From: Chlorogloeopsis sp038404745
Lineage (GTDB): Bacteria; Cyanobacteriota; Cyanobacteriia; Cyanobacteriales; Nostocaceae
Length of the DNA stretch: 64,000 bases
Assembly: GCF_038404745.2 (NCBI RefSeq)
Contig: NZ_JAYKTT020000049.1
Span: forward strand, 1 to 64,000
Reading direction: 5' to 3'
A model generated the notes under the pieces. That model ran no database searches, had not been told where the DNA came from, and saw only the letters and a program-made list of their open reading frames with translations. Positions 62,909 through 64,000 of the stretch are shown here, one piece after another (positions within the stretch are counted from its first letter, which is position 1; each line of letters begins with the position of its first letter). Made by a program: the position numbers and the translations under genes.

Positions 62909-63001
62909 ATGCAGCAAAAAAATAACCAATGGGCTAATTTTTTGCCTTATAAAAATGGTCAGTGGGTAGATTGGCATGATTTATATTTGCACTTAACTTA
63001 A
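62909..63001 (+). CDS. Possible 30-residue leader peptide
   Basis: A short frame (MQQKNNQWANFLPYKNGQWV, end DWHDLYLHLT) between the repeats and the ParM-like gene. Trp- and Asn-rich, with no clear ribosome-binding site. It may be a leader, a remnant, or chance. Confidence 0.25.
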   Translation: MQQKNNQWANFLPYKNGQWVDWHDLYLHLT

Positions 63002-63029
63002 AGGAAAGCTTTTAGGTAAACCACAGTCA

Positions 63030-64000
63030 ATGTCAAACTTGATAGTCAGTTTTGACCCTGGTGCTTCCTTGACCAAGATTGTTTACGAACTAGCAACTGA
63101 AGGCAAACCATGTTTGATGACAATGGAACCAGAGATGCTGAAGTTGCCTCAAAGTTCGATTGACGCTTATATGTCGAGTCGCAAGGGTCTAGAATCTCCT
63201 AAACCAGCAGATGAAGCCTGGGTGTCAAGTCCTGCAAATGGTGATACACAATGTACGGTAGTTGGATTCCTGGCACAGCAGTTTTCAGCATCTGCCAGAC
63301 TCGATAAGCTCAAGTACGAAACCTCAATTCACAAAGCCTTGGCGGTTATTGGTGCGATCGCTCAACACAACAAATTGCCTAACAGGTTTTCACTATCACT
63401 GACTTCACTACTGCCCTATGGTGAATATCAAAATCGCCAAGCATTTGAGCAACAGTTGCAGTCTGCACTCAAGGATTTTAGGTTTCGGGGTCAAAGGTTG
63501 CGGGTGAAACTGGAGAGATTCGAGTGCTTACCCGAAGGTGCGGGATTGGCAACGATTCGTCAACGCCAGAATGGTAAAGAATGGTTTAATGCTCAAACCA
63601 TTGCAGTGCTGATGTTCGGGCATCGCAACACCAGCCTTCTATTATTTGAACGGGGCAAGATGACGGCGGGTTACACCAATGGGCTGGGCTTTCACCAAAT
63701 GGTAAAGCGAGTAATTGAGCGCACATCTGGACAGGATGCCACTGCTTTGACCTCTGCCATCTATGCAGCCGGTTCAGATATCACGGCTGATAACCAAGCA
63801 ATTCGCGCTCTAGTCAAAAGCAGAGAACCTAAAAATATTGATTATGAATTGCAGATGATTGTTAATGCCATTGCTACTGCTAAAGCTGAGTATTGGTCTA
63901 GGCTTTACGATTGGCTGGAATCAACTTTACCTGCGGTGAACGAGGTGATTTTGAGTGGTGGTGCAGCATTGTACTTAGAGCAAGAGTTACAAGACTGCTT
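63030..64000 (+). CDS. ParM/StbA-like actin-family ATPase (cut by window end)
   Basis: The frame is open to the end of the window (323 codons visible). The phosphate-1 motif VSFDPGASLTKIVYE, a phosphate-2-like segment AVLMFGHRNTSLLLFERG, and the adenosine motif EVILSGGAALYL are those of plasmid segregation actins such as ParM and Alp proteins; PRTRC protein D belongs to the same superfamily. It would form filaments that push plasmid copies apart. A parR-type adaptor should follow beyond the window. The upstream 11-bp repeats support the role. Confidence 0.82.
   Translation, partial: MSNLIVSFDPGASLTKIVYELATEGKPCLMTMEPEMLKLPQSSIDAYMSSRKGLESPKPADEAWVSSPANGDTQCTVVGFLAQQFSASARLDKLKYETSIHKALAVIGAIAQHNKLPNRFSLSLTSLLPYGEYQNRQAFEQQLQSALKDFRFRGQRLRVKLERFECLPEGAGLATIRQRQNGKEWFNAQTIAVLMFGHRNTSLLLFERGKMTAGYTNGLGFHQMVKRVIERTSGQDATALTSAIYAAGSDITADNQAIRALVKSREPKNIDYELQMIVNAIATAKAEYWSRLYDWLESTLPAVNEVILSGGAALYLEQELQDC

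Overview
The window looks like part of a large conjugative plasmid (or a plasmid-like accessory replicon) of a filamentous, Nostoc-type cyanobacterium. The evidence is the many GCGATCGC (HIP1) octamers, the short GC-rich dispersed repeats typical of Nostocales between and inside genes, cyanobacterial gene families (XisI, Ycf46-like AAA, DUF1257/Ycf35, DUF2997, Uma2), and plasmid functions: a relaxase with a MobC-like partner, a type IV secretion (T4SS) operon, an AEP-type primase, a PRTRC gene cluster and a ParM-like partition gene. No rRNA, tRNA or CRISPR array was recognised.

Layout. 0-2 kb: the end of a large unknown protein and a decayed antitoxin/PIN-toxin locus. 2-7.5 kb: clamp-loader genes holA and dnaX, xisI, a sliding clamp dnaN with an extra basic N-terminus, and a WGR protein. 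7.8-12 kb: a Ycf46-like AAA ATPase, a small protein, DUF2997, DUF1257 and a helical protein. 12.3-14.7 kb: a more GC-rich tyrosine-recombinase cassette. 14.8-19.1 kb: a helical protein, a RavA/MoxR-type AAA ATPase and a ViaA-like vWA protein, each start preceded by a copy of the same small palindrome. 19.2-22.4 kb: a truncated ISAs1-like transposase, a Dda-like helicase and a dead macrolide phosphotransferase. 22.5-25.2 kb: a hybrid histidine kinase. 25.5-38.1 kb: the T4SS operon (VirB9-, B10-, B8-, B6-, B5-, B4- and B2-like, plus an acidic unknown). 38.4-41.5 kb: a nuclease-STAND protein resembling antiviral STANDs. 41.5-45 kb: a 1141-residue protein with the DFDGD signature of double-psi beta-barrel RNA polymerases. 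45.6-48.3 kb: two-component genes. 48.4-52.9 kb: PRTRC genes (E1-like ThiF, JAB peptidase, B, F-, C- and E-like). 53-57.8 kb: nucleases, a Gp157-like protein and the primase. 57.9-60 kb: a TetR-controlled GST and PPOX-fold pair. 60.3-62.4 kb: relaxase and MobC. 62.4-64 kb: a structured small-RNA candidate, 11-bp repeats in two blocks (5+8), and the ParM-like gene running off the end.

How it fits together (inference). The replicon carries much of its own replication kit (clamp, two clamp-loader subunits, primase, Dda-type helicase), its own segregation locus (repeats plus actin-like ATPase), its own transfer machinery, and possibly its own single-chain RNA polymerase. The polymerase-like protein is the strongest candidate for an undescribed system. 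Its first half has a stretch reminiscent of eukaryotic RNA-dependent RNA polymerases (G-D-x-x-G-K-I-S, then F-Q-F-R-F), followed by an RNAP beta'-like metal-binding loop. All family calls come from reading the translated sequence; no database search was run.
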